Notes: generated by a model from the sequence alone, not told the origin. A stretch of DNA of 64,000 bases from Veillonella dispar (GCF_900637515.1 NZ_LR134375.1:703952-767951), one strand, 5' to 3'; shown: positions 9,215 to 19,444, counted from the first letter of the stretch. A program made the numbers and translations.

Positions 9215-9849
9215 TGAGTGAACAACAACTAGTGCTTATGCGCATGCCATTAGGTCCACTGGGGACTAATTGCTATGTCATAGGCGATAAAGCAGTAGGA
9301 GAAGCTTTCATTATTGATCCTGCTACACCAGAAGTATTAGAGTCTCTAAAGAAGCACGACTTGAAACCAAAGGCTGTTTTACTAACCCATGGTCATGGCG
9401 ACCATATTGGTGGCGTTCAAGAGATTGTAGATACATATCATGTGCCTGTATATATTCAAAAGGGTGATATACCGTATCTGTTAGATCCTGAACTCAATCT
9501 CAGCGCTTATAGTAATCCAACACCAATCAAGGTAAAGGCTGACATTATTGAGGTTAAACAAGGTGACCACATTACCTGTGGTGCTATTGACTTAGAAGTA
9601 CTTGAAACACCGGGTCATACGCCAGGTGGGGTATGTTATTACATGGAAGGCCTTGTATTTGTAGGGGATACTCTCTTTAGAGATTCCGTAGGTCGTACAG
9701 ATTTTCCAAATGGATCATATGAGACATTAATGGAATCCATTAAAACTCAGCTTTATAAATTGCCTGACAATACAATGGTATATCCTGGTCATGGACCAGA
9801 AACAAATATAGGTTATGAAAAACAATACAACCCATTCGTTGGGGCGTAG
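9214..9849 (+). CDS. Metallo-beta-lactamase-fold hydrolase (glyoxalase II-like)
   Basis: A 211-residue protein with a complete metal-binding set: HGHGDH (His59, His61, Asp63, His64), TPGHTPGG, GDTLF (bridging Asp) and the late YPGHGP histidine. This is the YcbL/glyoxalase-II-like subgroup found next to rel in many Firmicutes. The exact substrate is unknown; thioester hydrolysis is a family inference. It overlaps the rel stop by one base and lies 41 bases upstream of the Fur-family gene. Confidence 0.88.
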   Translation: MSEQQLVLMRMPLGPLGTNCYVIGDKAVGEAFIIDPATPEVLESLKKHDLKPKAVLLTHGHGDHIGGVQEIVDTYHVPVYIQKGDIPYLLDPELNLSAYSNPTPIKVKADIIEVKQGDHITCGAIDLEVLETPGHTPGGVCYYMEGLVFVGDTLFRDSVGRTDFPNGSYETLMESIKTQLYKLPDNTMVYPGHGPETNIGYEKQYNPFVGA

Positions 9850-9890
9850 GTTTTATAAAACTTTTGTAAGAAGTAAAGGGGATAGTTATC

Positions 9891-10382
9891 ATGAACACAA
9901 CATTAGAGAAATTAAAAGAACGCATTAAAGATAAAAAATACAAATTGACTACACAACGTCAAACAATTTTACAAGCCTTCATCGATGCAGATGAAAACCA
10001 TTTGAGCGCTGAAGACGTATATGTACTTGTAAAAGAAGTAGCTCCTGATATCGGCTTAGCTACTATTTACAGAACACTTGATCTATTCACTGAACTTGAT
10101 TTGTTAAAACGCCTTGATTTCGGTGATGGTCGTAACCGTTACGAGTTGAACGATGAAGAATTCGCTCATTTCCATCATCATTTGATTTGCGTAAAATGTG
10201 GTAAAGTATCTGAGTTCGAAGATGATATGCTCGAAACATTAGAGTCCATCATTGCTAAAAAATTGAACTTCCGTACTATTGACCATCAATTAAAAGTATA
10301 TGGTTACTGCAGCGATTGCCAAAACCATATGACAGAAGCAGAGCTTGAAAAAGTAGAGCGTATGGCTCATCACCATGGTTAA
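9891..10382 (+). CDS. Fur-family metal-dependent repressor
   Basis: A 163-residue DNA-binding repressor. The winged-helix recognition segment is GLATIYRTLDLF (about 55-66). The metal-binding features are HFHHH (93-97) and two CXXC pairs, Cys100/Cys103 and Cys140/Cys143, forming the structural zinc site. It could be Fur, PerR or Zur; the sequence alone does not decide, though Fur is most likely from overall pattern. AAGGGG precedes the ATG. Its last 8 bases overlap the start of hemZ, linking metal/peroxide sensing with a heme-type gene. Confidence 0.9.
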   Translation: MNTTLEKLKERIKDKKYKLTTQRQTILQAFIDADENHLSAEDVYVLVKEVAPDIGLATIYRTLDLFTELDLLKRLDFGDGRNRYELNDEEFAHFHHHLICVKCGKVSEFEDDMLETLESIIAKKLNFRTIDHQLKVYGYCSDCQNHMTEAELEKVERMAHHHG

Positions 10383-11802
10383 TACATATCTATATACGGG
10401 GCCATTACCACTTGGCTCCGTAGTAGCTCATAATTGTGGTGCGGCGGGACTCTTTTCTGACAAGGTAAATCCAGACGTACTCCTTGAAGCTCGTGAAGTG
10501 GATGGGAATTATGCACTAACTGTTACCATTGGCGATACAGTTCGAAATTTTGAAGGCCCTGTTTCCTCTATGGGACGACGTCAAATTGGTCAAGCTTTAT
10601 TGCGCTACTTGCGTGAATATCAAGGACTACCAGCTGAGGCTCCTTGGGGGACTATGGTAGGGGTGCGCCCTACAAAGCTACTACATAAATATATAGATAC
10701 ATATGGCTCTGTCCACGCAGCAACTCGTCACATTAGGGACGAGTTTTCTGTGTCTATGGAAAAGCTTGCAACCTTGGGGGCTATCGGTGAGTATCAACGG
10801 CCATTTTTAGCTGATACAGACCATAAAAAGGTAAGTCTCTATTGTGGCATTCCTTTCTGTGACACCCGCTGTGTGTACTGCTCCTTTCCTTATGGGCTCT
10901 ATCAGGATTACACTGATAAAAGTCAATTCTTAGTAGCTTTAGGCCGTGATATAGAGGATATGAAAACTATTGCTCAGTCTTATGGCTTATCGGTAGATAC
11001 CCTCTATATGGGTGGCGGTACACCAACGGTATTAGGTGATGAAGACTTTCACCAAATCCTAAAACAGTTATCTATACTAGTGCCAGAAGGTCATGAGTTT
11101 ACTGTAGAGGCGGGGCGTCCAGATTCTGTTAATCCTCGGAAGATACGATCTATGCTCGATTTTGGTGTAAATCGTATCAGTATTAATCCACAAACGATGC
11201 AAGACGATATTTTGCGGCGCATTGGGCGTGGACATAGTGCGCAAGATATTGATGAATTGTTACAATATGTAAAAGTTAATACACCATTTGCTGTAAATAT
11301 GGATTTTATTGCAGGTTTACCGCATCAAACGATGCAAAACATGGTAGAGAATATGGATTACGTATGTCAAAATTTGCCGGAAAATGTTACAATTCATACG
11401 TTAGCATTAAAACGTGGTAGCCCATTGTATGATTTAAATATGCAAGATGATATTCCTGAAGAACATCTCGTAGCAGAAATGGTACAATATGGTAAAGAGC
11501 GTCTTGAAGCAGCTGGCTATGTGCCATATTATCTATATCGCCAACAATATATGAGAGGGCAATTAGAGAATATTGGCTATACCTTGCCAGGTAAAGCGTG
11601 CGAATATAATATTCAGATCATGGAAGAGCGACAAAGTATTCTATCCATGGGACCTGGTAGCTCATCTAAGTGGATGCGCGCCCCTGAATATCGTCAATTG
11701 AAACAGCACATGCCAAAGGATGTTGATGTTTACCACGCAACGATAGATGCACTATTAGAGAAACGACATAGAATTTGTGAGAAATTTTGGGAGGTTGTGT
11801 AA
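10375..11802 (+). CDS. hemZ: HemZ-type radical-SAM protein (coproporphyrinogen dehydrogenase-like)
   Basis: A 475-residue radical-SAM protein of the oxygen-independent coproporphyrinogen oxidase group. The N-terminal region of about 150 residues is typical of HemZ rather than HemN/HemW and contains GVRPTKLLH near residue 96. The cluster motif is Cys162, Cys166 and Cys169 (FCDTRCVYC), followed by MGGGTPT for SAM binding. Whether it truly oxidises coproporphyrinogen or acts like HemW in heme trafficking is not settled for this subgroup. It starts inside the end of the Fur-family gene and its stop overlaps the hisS start by one base. Confidence 0.88.
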   Translation: MVNTYLYTGPLPLGSVVAHNCGAAGLFSDKVNPDVLLEAREVDGNYALTVTIGDTVRNFEGPVSSMGRRQIGQALLRYLREYQGLPAEAPWGTMVGVRPTKLLHKYIDTYGSVHAATRHIRDEFSVSMEKLATLGAIGEYQRPFLADTDHKKVSLYCGIPFCDTRCVYCSFPYGLYQDYTDKSQFLVALGRDIEDMKTIAQSYGLSVDTLYMGGGTPTVLGDEDFHQILKQLSILVPEGHEFTVEAGRPDSVNPRKIRSMLDFGVNRISINPQTMQDDILRRIGRGHSAQDIDELLQYVKVNTPFAVNMDFIAGLPHQTMQNMVENMDYVCQNLPENVTIHTLALKRGSPLYDLNMQDDIPEEHLVAEMVQYGKERLEAAGYVPYYLYRQQYMRGQLENIGYTLPGKACEYNIQIMEERQSILSMGPGSSSKWMRAPEYRQLKQHMPKDVDVYHATIDALLEKRHRICEKFWEVV

Positions 11803-13073
11803 TGGCTATTAGAAAACCAAGAGGTACACAAGACTTTTTGCCAGAGCAAATGATAAATTGGCACTATATTGAACAACGTATGCGTGAAATTTGTAAAGTA
11901 TACGGGTTCAATGAAATTCGCACACCTGCCTTTGAAGATACTAAATTATTCTTGCGCGGTATCGGTGAAACTACAGATGTAGTACAAAAGGAAATGTATA
12001 CATTTACTACAGGCGATGATGGTGGCTCTAGCTTCACATTGCGTCCTGAAAATACGGCTTCTGCTGTACGGGCCTACTTAGAAAATAAAGTATATGGTAA
12101 AGAAGGCCTTACAAAATGGTATTACATGGGACCTATGTTCCGTCATGATAAACCACAAGCAGGTCGTTACCGTCAATTCCATCAATTTGGTGCAGAGGTA
12201 CTAGGCTCTCAATCTCCAGTGGTAGATAGTGAAGTTATCTGTATGGTTGTACAATTGTTGAAAGACTTTGGCCTTAAAGACCTTAATGTAGAGGTGAACT
12301 CTGTAGGTTGCCCAACATGCCGCCCTGTATATCGTGAAAAATTAATTGAATTCTTTGAACCTAAAAAAGAACAATTATGCAGTGATTGCCAAGAACGTTT
12401 ATATAAAAATCCGTTGCGTATCTTGGATTGCAAAAATGAAACCTGTAAATCCTTGTCCGTAGGTGCTCCTGAAATTCACGAACATTTATGTGAAGAGTGT
12501 CATGATCACTTCGAAGAGTTAAAAACATATTTAACAGCTGCTAATGTGCAATATACATTGAACCCTCGCCTTGTACGTGGTCTTGATTATTACACAAAAA
12601 CAGCATTCGAAGTACAATACACTCCATTAGGCGCACAAAGTGCCGTAGCAGGTGGTGGACGTTACGATGGCCTTGTAGAGGAACTTGATGGTCCTCATAC
12701 ACCAGCAATTGGCTTTGCCATGGGCATGGAACGTTTGTTATTAGCCCTTGAAAAACAAAACTTATTGCCTGAACCAACTGTTGAACCATCTGCATTTGTA
12801 GTGGCTCTTGGTGATGTGGCTAAGGTAGAGGCTTTCAAAATTTGCCAAGCATTACATGATGCATATGTAACCGTTGAAATGGACGGACAGGGCAAGAGTA
12901 TGAAGGCACAATTAAAATATGCTAACAAAATTAATGCAAAATATGTTATCATATTGGGTGATGATGAATTGGCTCGTGGGGAAGCCATAATCCGATTCAT
13001 GGAAACTAGTGAACAAGAAACTGTACCACTTGATACAGTTTCTGAACGTATAACTTCTTTGGTGAAAGGATGA
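11802..13073 (+). CDS. hisS: Histidine--tRNA ligase
   Basis: Class II aminoacyl-tRNA synthetase charging tRNA-His. The 423 residues start MAIRKPRGTQDFLPEQ, the canonical N-terminus. Motif 2 (MFRHDKPQAGRYRQFHQFG) and the histidine-specific signature LVRGLDYYTKTAFEV are present, with a C-terminal anticodon-binding domain. GGGAGG lies 7 bases before ATG 11802; the in-frame TTG at 11787 is rejected. It is followed directly by aspS (ATGA overlap), the usual hisS-aspS pair of Firmicutes. Confidence 0.97.
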   Translation: MAIRKPRGTQDFLPEQMINWHYIEQRMREICKVYGFNEIRTPAFEDTKLFLRGIGETTDVVQKEMYTFTTGDDGGSSFTLRPENTASAVRAYLENKVYGKEGLTKWYYMGPMFRHDKPQAGRYRQFHQFGAEVLGSQSPVVDSEVICMVVQLLKDFGLKDLNVEVNSVGCPTCRPVYREKLIEFFEPKKEQLCSDCQERLYKNPLRILDCKNETCKSLSVGAPEIHEHLCEECHDHFEELKTYLTAANVQYTLNPRLVRGLDYYTKTAFEVQYTPLGAQSAVAGGGRYDGLVEELDGPHTPAIGFAMGMERLLLALEKQNLLPEPTVEPSAFVVALGDVAKVEAFKICQALHDAYVTVEMDGQGKSMKAQLKYANKINAKYVIILGDDELARGEAIIRFMETSEQETVPLDTVSERITSLVKG

Positions 13074-14887
13074 CAATTAGAATGGAAACAATGCAAGGCT
13101 TACACCGTACGCACGGTTGTGGCACCATCTCTGAACAAGAGGTAGGTAAAGAGGTCGTATTATGTGGTTGGGTTGAACGCCGTCGTGACCACGGTGGTTT
13201 GATTTTCTTGGATTTACGCGATCGTTCTGGCGTAGTACAAGTAGTAGCATCTCCAGATCATAACGTGGAATCTTTCCATAAAGCAGAGGATGTTCGTAAT
13301 GAATATGTACTTTGTGTACGTGGTAAAATTACAAAACGTGATGAAGCCGCTATTAATCCAAACCTTCCTACAGGTGCATACGAAATGTTCTGTGAAGAGT
13401 TGCGCGTATTGAACTCCGCTAAAACTCCTCCATTCTATATTCAAGATGATATCGATGTAGATGAAAATATTCGTTTAAAATATCGTTACCTTGACTTGCG
13501 TCGTCCAGAAATGCAACGCAACTTGATTTTGCGTCACAAAGTAACGAAAGCAATGCGCGACTTCTTCGATAGCCGCGATTTCTTGGAAATTGAAACTCCA
13601 ATGCTTACTAAATCTACACCAGAAGGCGCTCGTGATTATTTAGTACCTTCTCGTGTAAATGCTGGTACATTCTATGCATTGCCACAATCTCCACAAATTT
13701 TCAAACAAATCTTGATGGTTGCTGGTTATGAAAAATACTTCCAAATCGTTCGTTGCTTCCGCGATGAAGATTTGCGTGCAGACCGTCAACCTGAGTTCAC
13801 TCAACTCGACTTGGAAATGTCCTTCGTAGATGAAGAAGACATTTACTCCATGCTTGAAGAAATGATTGCTCATGTATTTAAAACTACATTGGGCAAAGAA
13901 ATTCCATTGTCTATGCCTCGTATTACATGGGATGAAGCAATGGATAAATACGGTTCTGACAAACCAGACCTTCGTTTCGACATGGCATTTACTGATGTAA
14001 CTGATCTTGTAAAAGATACAGAGTTCAAAGTATTCCGTTCTGTAATTGACAACGGTGGTGTAGTTAAAGGTATCGTTGTACCTGGCGATGCTGGTATTCC
14101 ACGTCGTGAACTTGATGACCTCGTTGAATATGTTAACCGTTACGGTGCAAAAGGTCTTGCATGGGCTTGCTTCAATGAAGATGGTTCTATCAAGTCTCAA
14201 ATCATGAAGTTCTTAGGTGAAGATACAATTCGCAATATCGGTGAAAAAATGGGCGCTAAAGGTGGTGACCTTGTATTGATGATTGCTGATAAACCTGCTA
14301 CTGTGGCACGTGCATTAGGTGAATTGCGCCTGGAAATGGCACGCCGCATGAACATGATTGACCAAGATAAATTGGCATTCACATGGGTAACTGATTTCCC
14401 TATGTTTGAATATAACGAAGATGAAAAACGTTATGTTGCAATGCACCATCCGTTCACAATGCCTCGTCATGAAGATCTTGATAAATTGGAATCTGATCCT
14501 GGCAGCGTAAAAGCGATTGCTTACGATATGGTATTGAACGGTGTTGAAATCGGTGGCGGTTCCTTGCGTATTTACCAATCCGATGTACAAGAAAAAGTAT
14601 TCAAAGCTATTGGTTTATCTGAAGAAGAAGCTAAATCTAAATTCGGCTTCATGCTTGATGCATTCCAATACGGTGCACCTCCTCATGCTGGTTGTGCATT
14701 CGGCCTTGATCGTCTTGTTATGTTGATGGCAAAACGTCAATCTATCCGCGACGTAATCGCATTCCCTAAAACTCAATCTGCTTCTGATATCATGAGCCAA
14801 GCTCCATCCGAAGTAGAACCTAAGCAATTAAAAGAGTTGCATATTAAACCAGATATCGAGGAAGAAGAAGAGCAATCTTTGGTGTAA
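13070..14887 (+). CDS. aspS: Aspartate--tRNA ligase
   Basis: Class II synthetase of the bacterial AspRS type. Of about 605 residues, the N-terminal OB-fold anticodon domain (GWVERRRDHGGLIFLDLRD) is followed by motif 2 (FRDEDLRADRQPEFTQLD), the bacterial GAD insertion in the middle, and motif 3 (GLDRLVML). The start at 13070 overlaps the hisS stop and has GGTGA 4 bases before it; ATG 13082 is a plausible alternative. Whether it is discriminating or also charges Asn cannot be read from the sequence by eye. Confidence 0.96.
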   Translation: MTIRMETMQGLHRTHGCGTISEQEVGKEVVLCGWVERRRDHGGLIFLDLRDRSGVVQVVASPDHNVESFHKAEDVRNEYVLCVRGKITKRDEAAINPNLPTGAYEMFCEELRVLNSAKTPPFYIQDDIDVDENIRLKYRYLDLRRPEMQRNLILRHKVTKAMRDFFDSRDFLEIETPMLTKSTPEGARDYLVPSRVNAGTFYALPQSPQIFKQILMVAGYEKYFQIVRCFRDEDLRADRQPEFTQLDLEMSFVDEEDIYSMLEEMIAHVFKTTLGKEIPLSMPRITWDEAMDKYGSDKPDLRFDMAFTDVTDLVKDTEFKVFRSVIDNGGVVKGIVVPGDAGIPRRELDDLVEYVNRYGAKGLAWACFNEDGSIKSQIMKFLGEDTIRNIGEKMGAKGGDLVLMIADKPATVARALGELRLEMARRMNMIDQDKLAFTWVTDFPMFEYNEDEKRYVAMHHPFTMPRHEDLDKLESDPGSVKAIAYDMVLNGVEIGGGSLRIYQSDVQEKVFKAIGLSEEEAKSKFGFMLDAFQYGAPPHAGCAFGLDRLVMLMAKRQSIRDVIAFPKTQSASDIMSQAPSEVEPKQLKELHIKPDIEEEEEQSLV

Positions 14888-14927
14888 AAACATAGGCAAG
14901 AATTGATTAAATTTGAAATGTCAAGAC

Positions 14928-14956
14928 TTGTTAATTACGAATCTTTCTGATACTAT
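14928..14956 (+). promoter_or_regulatory. Promoter candidate of 6S RNA
   Basis: TTGTTA (14928-14933) and TACTAT (14951-14956) have 17-base spacing and lie just upstream of the 6S RNA start. Confidence 0.55.
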
Positions 14957-14964
14957 TTATGTAT

Positions 14965-15142
14965 AAGATATCCCTGCCATGTGCGTGTGATATCGCAGTT
15001 TTGAGCCAACACATTTACTTCGGGAGTCCGAACTCTCGTCTGAACGTTACGCCCTTACGGGACAACTGAAGGATGAGGAGGACACCCACCTGCCCTAAGC
15101 AGGATCAAAACGCGGTACATTACGGCATGGTGGGGCTTTTTT
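14965..15142 (+). ncRNA. ssrS: 6S RNA (RNA polymerase regulator)
   Basis: 6S RNA binds the sigma-A RNA polymerase holoenzyme and down-tunes transcription. This stretch of about 170 nt contains GAGCCAACACATTTACTT followed by GGGAGTCCGAACTCTCG, matching the GAGCC...GGGAGT signature of Bacillus 6S-1. The two ends pair (TCCCTGCCATG near 14971 with CATGGTGGGG near 15126) around a long open-bubble duplex. A T-run follows at 15137. Its place between aspS and rarA is the same as for B. subtilis bsrA, which supports the call. Confidence 0.9.
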
Positions 15143-15223
15143 GCGTGTAAAAATGGCATGTAATGTCATATACTATATATAGAAAAGAGCAGTCAATATC
15201 GCTATTATGGGTTATTGATATAT

Positions 15224-15250
15224 AAATTCTATTCTTTATGAATAGAATTT
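15224..15250. repeat. Perfect 11-bp inverted repeat upstream of rarA
   Basis: AAATTCTATTC (15224-15234) and GAATAGAATTT (15240-15250) flank a 5-base loop. There is no T-run, so it is not a standard terminator. The rest of the 15143-15316 gap is AT-rich with nothing else recognised. Confidence 0.7.
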
Positions 15251-15316
15251 GCTGGACTGTACGATTAATAAAATTTTAGAGTTAATAAATAAGATGTTAT
15301 GGATTGAGGTGATAGA

Positions 15317-16618
15317 ATGGATAGTTTATTTGATATGACGCCTACCAATACGTATGAACCGTTACCGGTGCGTATGCGTCCTACCACATTAGACCATTTA
15401 TATGGTCAAGAAAAAGCGGTAGGGAAGGGGACTTTCTTGCGCGCCATGGTTGAAAAGGATACAATTCCGTCTATGCTTTTTTATGGCCCATGTGGAACGG
15501 GTAAAACTACATTAGCAGGTATTATTGCGAAGGTTAGCAATAGTCATTTTGTAAATTTAAATGCTACTAATGCGGGCATAGGTGAGCTGCGTAATATCAT
15601 AGAGGATGCTCGTAAGCGGGTGCGATCTTTACAACAACGAACCATTTTATTCCTCGATGAAATTCACCGCTTTAATAAAAGCCAACAAGATGTGTTATTA
15701 CCTTGTGTAGAGGATGGTACAATCATCCTCATTGGCGCTACCACAGAAAATCCATTTTTTGAGGTAAATAGACCGCTTCTATCTCGTCTAAGGTTAATTA
15801 CTCTAGAAGCGCTTACACCAAAGGCTATAGGCCAAATTTTGCGCCGTGCTATTACAGATGAAGAGGTGGGCCTTGGTAAACGTCATCTACAGGTGACAGA
15901 TGAGGTTCTTGAAGATGTAGGCATCTTCGTCAACGGTGATGGTCGGATGGCCCTTAATATTTTAGAACAAGCAGCGGCTATGGTGCCTGATGAAGGGACC
16001 ATATCTATTGAGGTTCTCGAAAAGGTTGTAGGCCGTCGTATTTATACATATGACAAAAAAGGTGATAGCCATTATGATACGATTTCTGCGTTTATTAAAA
16101 GTATGCGCGGCTCCGATGTGCAAGCAACAGTTCATTATCTAGCGCGCATGATTGAAGCTGGCGAAGACCCAAACTTTATCGCTCGCCGTATCGTAATTTG
16201 TGCTGCTGAAGATGTAGGGCTAGCAGATCCTCAAGCTTTGATTCTCGCCAATGCAGCCGCTCAAGCCGCTCATATGGTAGGCTTCCCTGAAGCGCGCATT
16301 ATATTATCTGAGGCGGCTTGCTATGTAGCCTTAGCGCCGAAAAGTAATTCTGCTTATATGGCGATTGATGCAGCTATTGCTGATGTGCGCCACAAGGATT
16401 GTGGCCAGGTGCCAGATCATTTAAAAGATAGTCATTATAGTGGTGCTAGCAAACTAGGCCATGGGAACACCTATAAATATGCTCATAACTATCCAAATGG
16501 CTATGTAAAACAGCAGTATTTACCAACACCTCTTGTGGATGCTACATACTACAATGGCATAAAAAGAGGTAGAGAAGAACAGTTGCTTCACGATTGGGAA
16601 GAACGTCGTAAAAGTTAA
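15317..16618 (+). CDS. rarA: Replication-associated recombination protein A (RarA/MgsA AAA+ ATPase)
   Basis: A clamp-loader-like AAA+ ATPase acting at stalled replication forks. Of 433 residues, Walker A is [10 protein letters not shown] (about 56-65), Walker B is [10 protein letters not shown] and sensor 1 is [10 protein letters not shown]. These are followed by the C-terminal tetramerisation region with [21 protein letters not shown] and [12 protein letters not shown], characteristic of RarA. GAGGTGATAG precedes ATG 15317. The position after aspS and 6S RNA matches B. subtilis yrvN. Confidence 0.95.
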   Translation: MDSLFDMTPTNTYEPLPVRMRPTTLDHLYGQEKAVGKGTFLRAMVEKDTIPSMLFYGPCGTGKTTLAGIIAKVSNSHFVNLNATNAGIGELRNIIEDARKRVRSLQQRTILFLDEIHRFNKSQQDVLLPCVEDGTIILIGATTENPFFEVNRPLLSRLRLITLEALTPKAIGQILRRAITDEEVGLGKRHLQVTDEVLEDVGIFVNGDGRMALNILEQAAAMVPDEGTISIEVLEKVVGRRIYTYDKKGDSHYDTISAFIKSMRGSDVQATVHYLARMIEAGEDPNFIARRIVICAAEDVGLADPQALILANAAAQAAHMVGFPEARIILSEAACYVALAPKSNSAYMAIDAAIADVRHKDCGQVPDHLKDSHYSGASKLGHGNTYKYAHNYPNGYVKQQYLPTPLVDATYYNGIKRGREEQLLHDWEERRKS

Positions 16619-16635
16619 CTAAATACTTCGATATA

Positions 16636-16644
16636 TGCTATAAT
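16636..16644 (+). promoter_or_regulatory. Extended -10 promoter candidate for ftsK
   Basis: TGCTATAAT is a perfect TATAAT with a TG at the extended position, about 55 bases upstream of the ftsK start. No clear -35 is seen. Confidence 0.55.
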
Positions 16645-16699
16645 ATAATGATAAGTTAATTTACAGTAGTGTTATATAGTAAGGGGTTTGTATAGATTT

Positions 16700-19444
16700 A
16701 TGGCAGAAGAAAAAACTTCCACCAAAAAACGAAATACACGACGAAAGCGAACAAGTACAAAACAGCAAACTAAATCTCAAGGTTTTTCCTTGCGTAGCGA
16801 AGTTAAAGGTTTAATTGTAATTGCCTTTGCAGTTATTTCCTTGCTTGGGTTCTTTGGTTTTGAACTCGGTCTTGTAGGACAAATTTTAACAGGTATATTC
16901 CGTTATGGCTTTGGCTTGGGCGGTATTATTCCATGTCTTGGTGTTTTCTGGGTAGGCTGGCGATTATTGTATAAGGGAACATTTATTTCCATTACTAAAC
17001 GAGGTGTTGTAATGACCTTGTTCTTCCTATTTTTGCTAGCTCTTGTTCCATTGTGGCGCGTTCCTGAGGGGCAGGAACTTATCACAACACAACTGGCCAA
17101 TCAAGGGGGTGTTGTAGGTGGCGCCATCGCTACATTCCTTCGCACATTATTAGGTGAACTTGGGGCTATCATTTTAGATGTGTTCTTATTATTAGCCTTT
17201 GGTATTCTAATTACCCGTTTATCCTTGCGCAGTGGCTTGCAAAAAGCGGCGGATAAAACTCAAGTAGGATTAGATGTAGCTAAAGAAGTGGCTGCTGAGA
17301 AGGTAGCTGTAGCTAAAGAGGTCTTTGACGATTGGAATGAACAACGCAAAGAAGCAGCAGAGCAACGTAAAGCGTATAACAGGGAAAAGGATACACGCTT
17401 TGCTGATGCTGCCGATCAAGCGCTAGATATATTGGAAAAACGCGGTATATCTACCGATAGAGATAATGTCGAACCTAGTACGGTTGTAGACCATGAACCT
17501 ATGGTAAATACAGTAACAACTGTGGAAACACCAAAGGCCCCTACATCTTGGAAAGAATTAGCTGAGATAGAGGCCCGCAATCGAGCGGCGGAACAATTGG
17601 CGAATATTTCTGAAGCTTCTGGTGATGCGAAGTCTTATGATGCAGATGATTTCGATCAATTCTCTGATGCTAGTAGATCTACAGGTGATGACTATGTATA
17701 TACTCCAGATGAGGATTATACATATACTCCAGACGAAGGATATACAGATGACTCTGAATCAGTAGACAATAACCATGAGGAACAACCAGAGTTTACATAT
17801 CAAAATACAACGATTGGTCCGTTGGAAACTAATCACGCTGCTATAGCTTCTGCTGTACCTGGAACAGGTGCTGCTGCAAGTTCTGTAAGTGCTGGTGCAG
17901 GCATGAATGGCATGAGCTTACAAGTGCCGTCTACCATTAGTACTACAGAAGATACGGCACAAGTGGCAGTGTCTAAAGAAGGTCAAATTCACCGTACCTA
18001 TGATAGACCTTACCATTTCCCAAGCCTTGATATTTTGGCGAAAGGGAAGGGGAGTCAAAGCAATGGTGAAGAAGTAGCTCAAAATGCAATGATGCTTGAA
18101 AATGTATTAAGTAACTTTGGTATTACTGCTAAGGTTGTTAATGCAACGCAAGGTCCAACCGTTACGCGTTATGAAATTGAACCTGCACCGGGTGTAAAGG
18201 TTAGCCGAATCGTTAATTTAACAGATGATATTGCCCTTAATTTAGCGGCTCAACATATTCGTATGGAGGCTCCAATTCCTGGTAAATCCGCTATTGGTAT
18301 TGAGGTTCCTAATAAGACAACAGAGGCCGTGCATTTGCGCGATGTTCTTGATTGCAGTGACTTCAAAGATGCTCGTGGTGGTATTCCAGTTGGTCTTGGT
18401 AAAGATATTGCAGGTAAGCCTGTCATTACAGACCTTGCGAAGATGCCTCACTTGCTCGTAGCAGGTACTACGGGTTCTGGTAAGTCTGTATGTGTTAACA
18501 CATTGATTTCCAGTATTCTATTTAGTCGTAAACCGGAAGAGGTTAAGTTACTATTAATCGACCCTAAGATGGTTGAGTTGTCTATTTATAACGGCATTCC
18601 TCATTTGATGGCGCCAGTTGTAACAGACATGAAAAAAGCAGCTGCTGTATTGCGTTGGGCCGTTCGTGAAATGGAGGCTCGTTATAAAGCCTTTGCAGCA
18701 TCTGGTAAGCGTGATATCAAGAGTTATAACGAAGCGCATCCTAAGGCGGCTATGCCGTTGATTGTATTAATCATCGATGAGTTAGCTGACCTTATGATGA
18801 CAGCTCCTGATGATATTGAAGAATCTATTAGCCGCTTAGCACAAATGGCGCGTGCTGCGGGTATTCATATGGTACTTGCTACACAACGTCCATCTGTTAA
18901 CGTTATTACAGGTTCTATTAAGGCCAATGTACCGAGCCGTATTTCCTTTGCCGTAGGTTCTCAAATTGACTCCCGTACCATCCTCGATATGGCGGGAGCA
19001 GAAAAATTACTCGGTAAAGGGGATATGTTGTTTGCTCCAATCGGGGCGAATAAACCAATTCGTGTACAAGGTGCATTTATCTCTGATGATGAGGTGGAAC
19101 ATCTTGTAGAATTTGTAAAAGCTCAACGAGAACCAGAATATGATGATACTGTTACGCAAGAGGCTGAAAAGGAAACAGAGAAAGAATCATCTGAAGAAAA
19201 TGATATTTACCGCGATGAATTATTAGAGCGTGCTGTTAACCTTGTAATGGAATCTGGTCAAGCTTCTGTATCCATGTTGCAACGTCGATTCCGCATAGGT
19301 TATACTCGTGCGGCTCGTCTAGTAGATACGATGGAAGATCTTAAAATCGTTGGCCCTAGCATGGGCAGTAAAGCTCGAGAAATTTTAATGAGTCCTGAAC
19401 AAGCAAAGGCACGATATTTCTCAGACTCCAATGATGAACAATAA
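16700..19444 (+). CDS. ftsK: DNA translocase FtsK/SpoIIIE
   Basis: Septum-anchored, ATP-driven dsDNA pump that clears chromosomes from the division plane. Of about 914 residues, a basic N-terminus is followed by roughly four membrane helices (about 35-185). Next comes a Glu/Gln- and acid-rich linker that includes the near-repeat YTPDEDYTYTPDEGY (about 335-350). The motor follows with Walker A GTTGSGKSV and Walker B LIVLIIDELADL, and the protein ends in the gamma winged-helix domain (VSMLQRRFRIGYTRAARLVD) that reads KOPS/SRS sites. The start is uncertain: AAGGGG lies 13 bases before ATG 16700 but only 1 base before an in-frame TTG at 16688. Confidence 0.95.
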   Translation: MAEEKTSTKKRNTRRKRTSTKQQTKSQGFSLRSEVKGLIVIAFAVISLLGFFGFELGLVGQILTGIFRYGFGLGGIIPCLGVFWVGWRLLYKGTFISITKRGVVMTLFFLFLLALVPLWRVPEGQELITTQLANQGGVVGGAIATFLRTLLGELGAIILDVFLLLAFGILITRLSLRSGLQKAADKTQVGLDVAKEVAAEKVAVAKEVFDDWNEQRKEAAEQRKAYNREKDTRFADAADQALDILEKRGISTDRDNVEPSTVVDHEPMVNTVTTVETPKAPTSWKELAEIEARNRAAEQLANISEASGDAKSYDADDFDQFSDASRSTGDDYVYTPDEDYTYTPDEGYTDDSESVDNNHEEQPEFTYQNTTIGPLETNHAAIASAVPGTGAAASSVSAGAGMNGMSLQVPSTISTTEDTAQVAVSKEGQIHRTYDRPYHFPSLDILAKGKGSQSNGEEVAQNAMMLENVLSNFGITAKVVNATQGPTVTRYEIEPAPGVKVSRIVNLTDDIALNLAAQHIRMEAPIPGKSAIGIEVPNKTTEAVHLRDVLDCSDFKDARGGIPVGLGKDIAGKPVITDLAKMPHLLVAGTTGSGKSVCVNTLISSILFSRKPEEVKLLLIDPKMVELSIYNGIPHLMAPVVTDMKKAAAVLRWAVREMEARYKAFAASGKRDIKSYNEAHPKAAMPLIVLIIDELADLMMTAPDDIEESISRLAQMARAAGIHMVLATQRPSVNVITGSIKANVPSRISFAVGSQIDSRTILDMAGAEKLLGKGDMLFAPIGANKPIRVQGAFISDDEVEHLVEFVKAQREPEYDDTVTQEAEKETEKESSEENDIYRDELLERAVNLVMESGQASVSMLQRRFRIGYTRAARLVDTMEDLKIVGPSMGSKAREILMSPEQAKARYFSDSNDEQ

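Noticed and set aside
13640-14200. Long minus-strand open frame inside aspS
   Set aside because: Antisense to a strongly conserved gene, biased His/Phe/Tyr-rich composition, no ribosome site.
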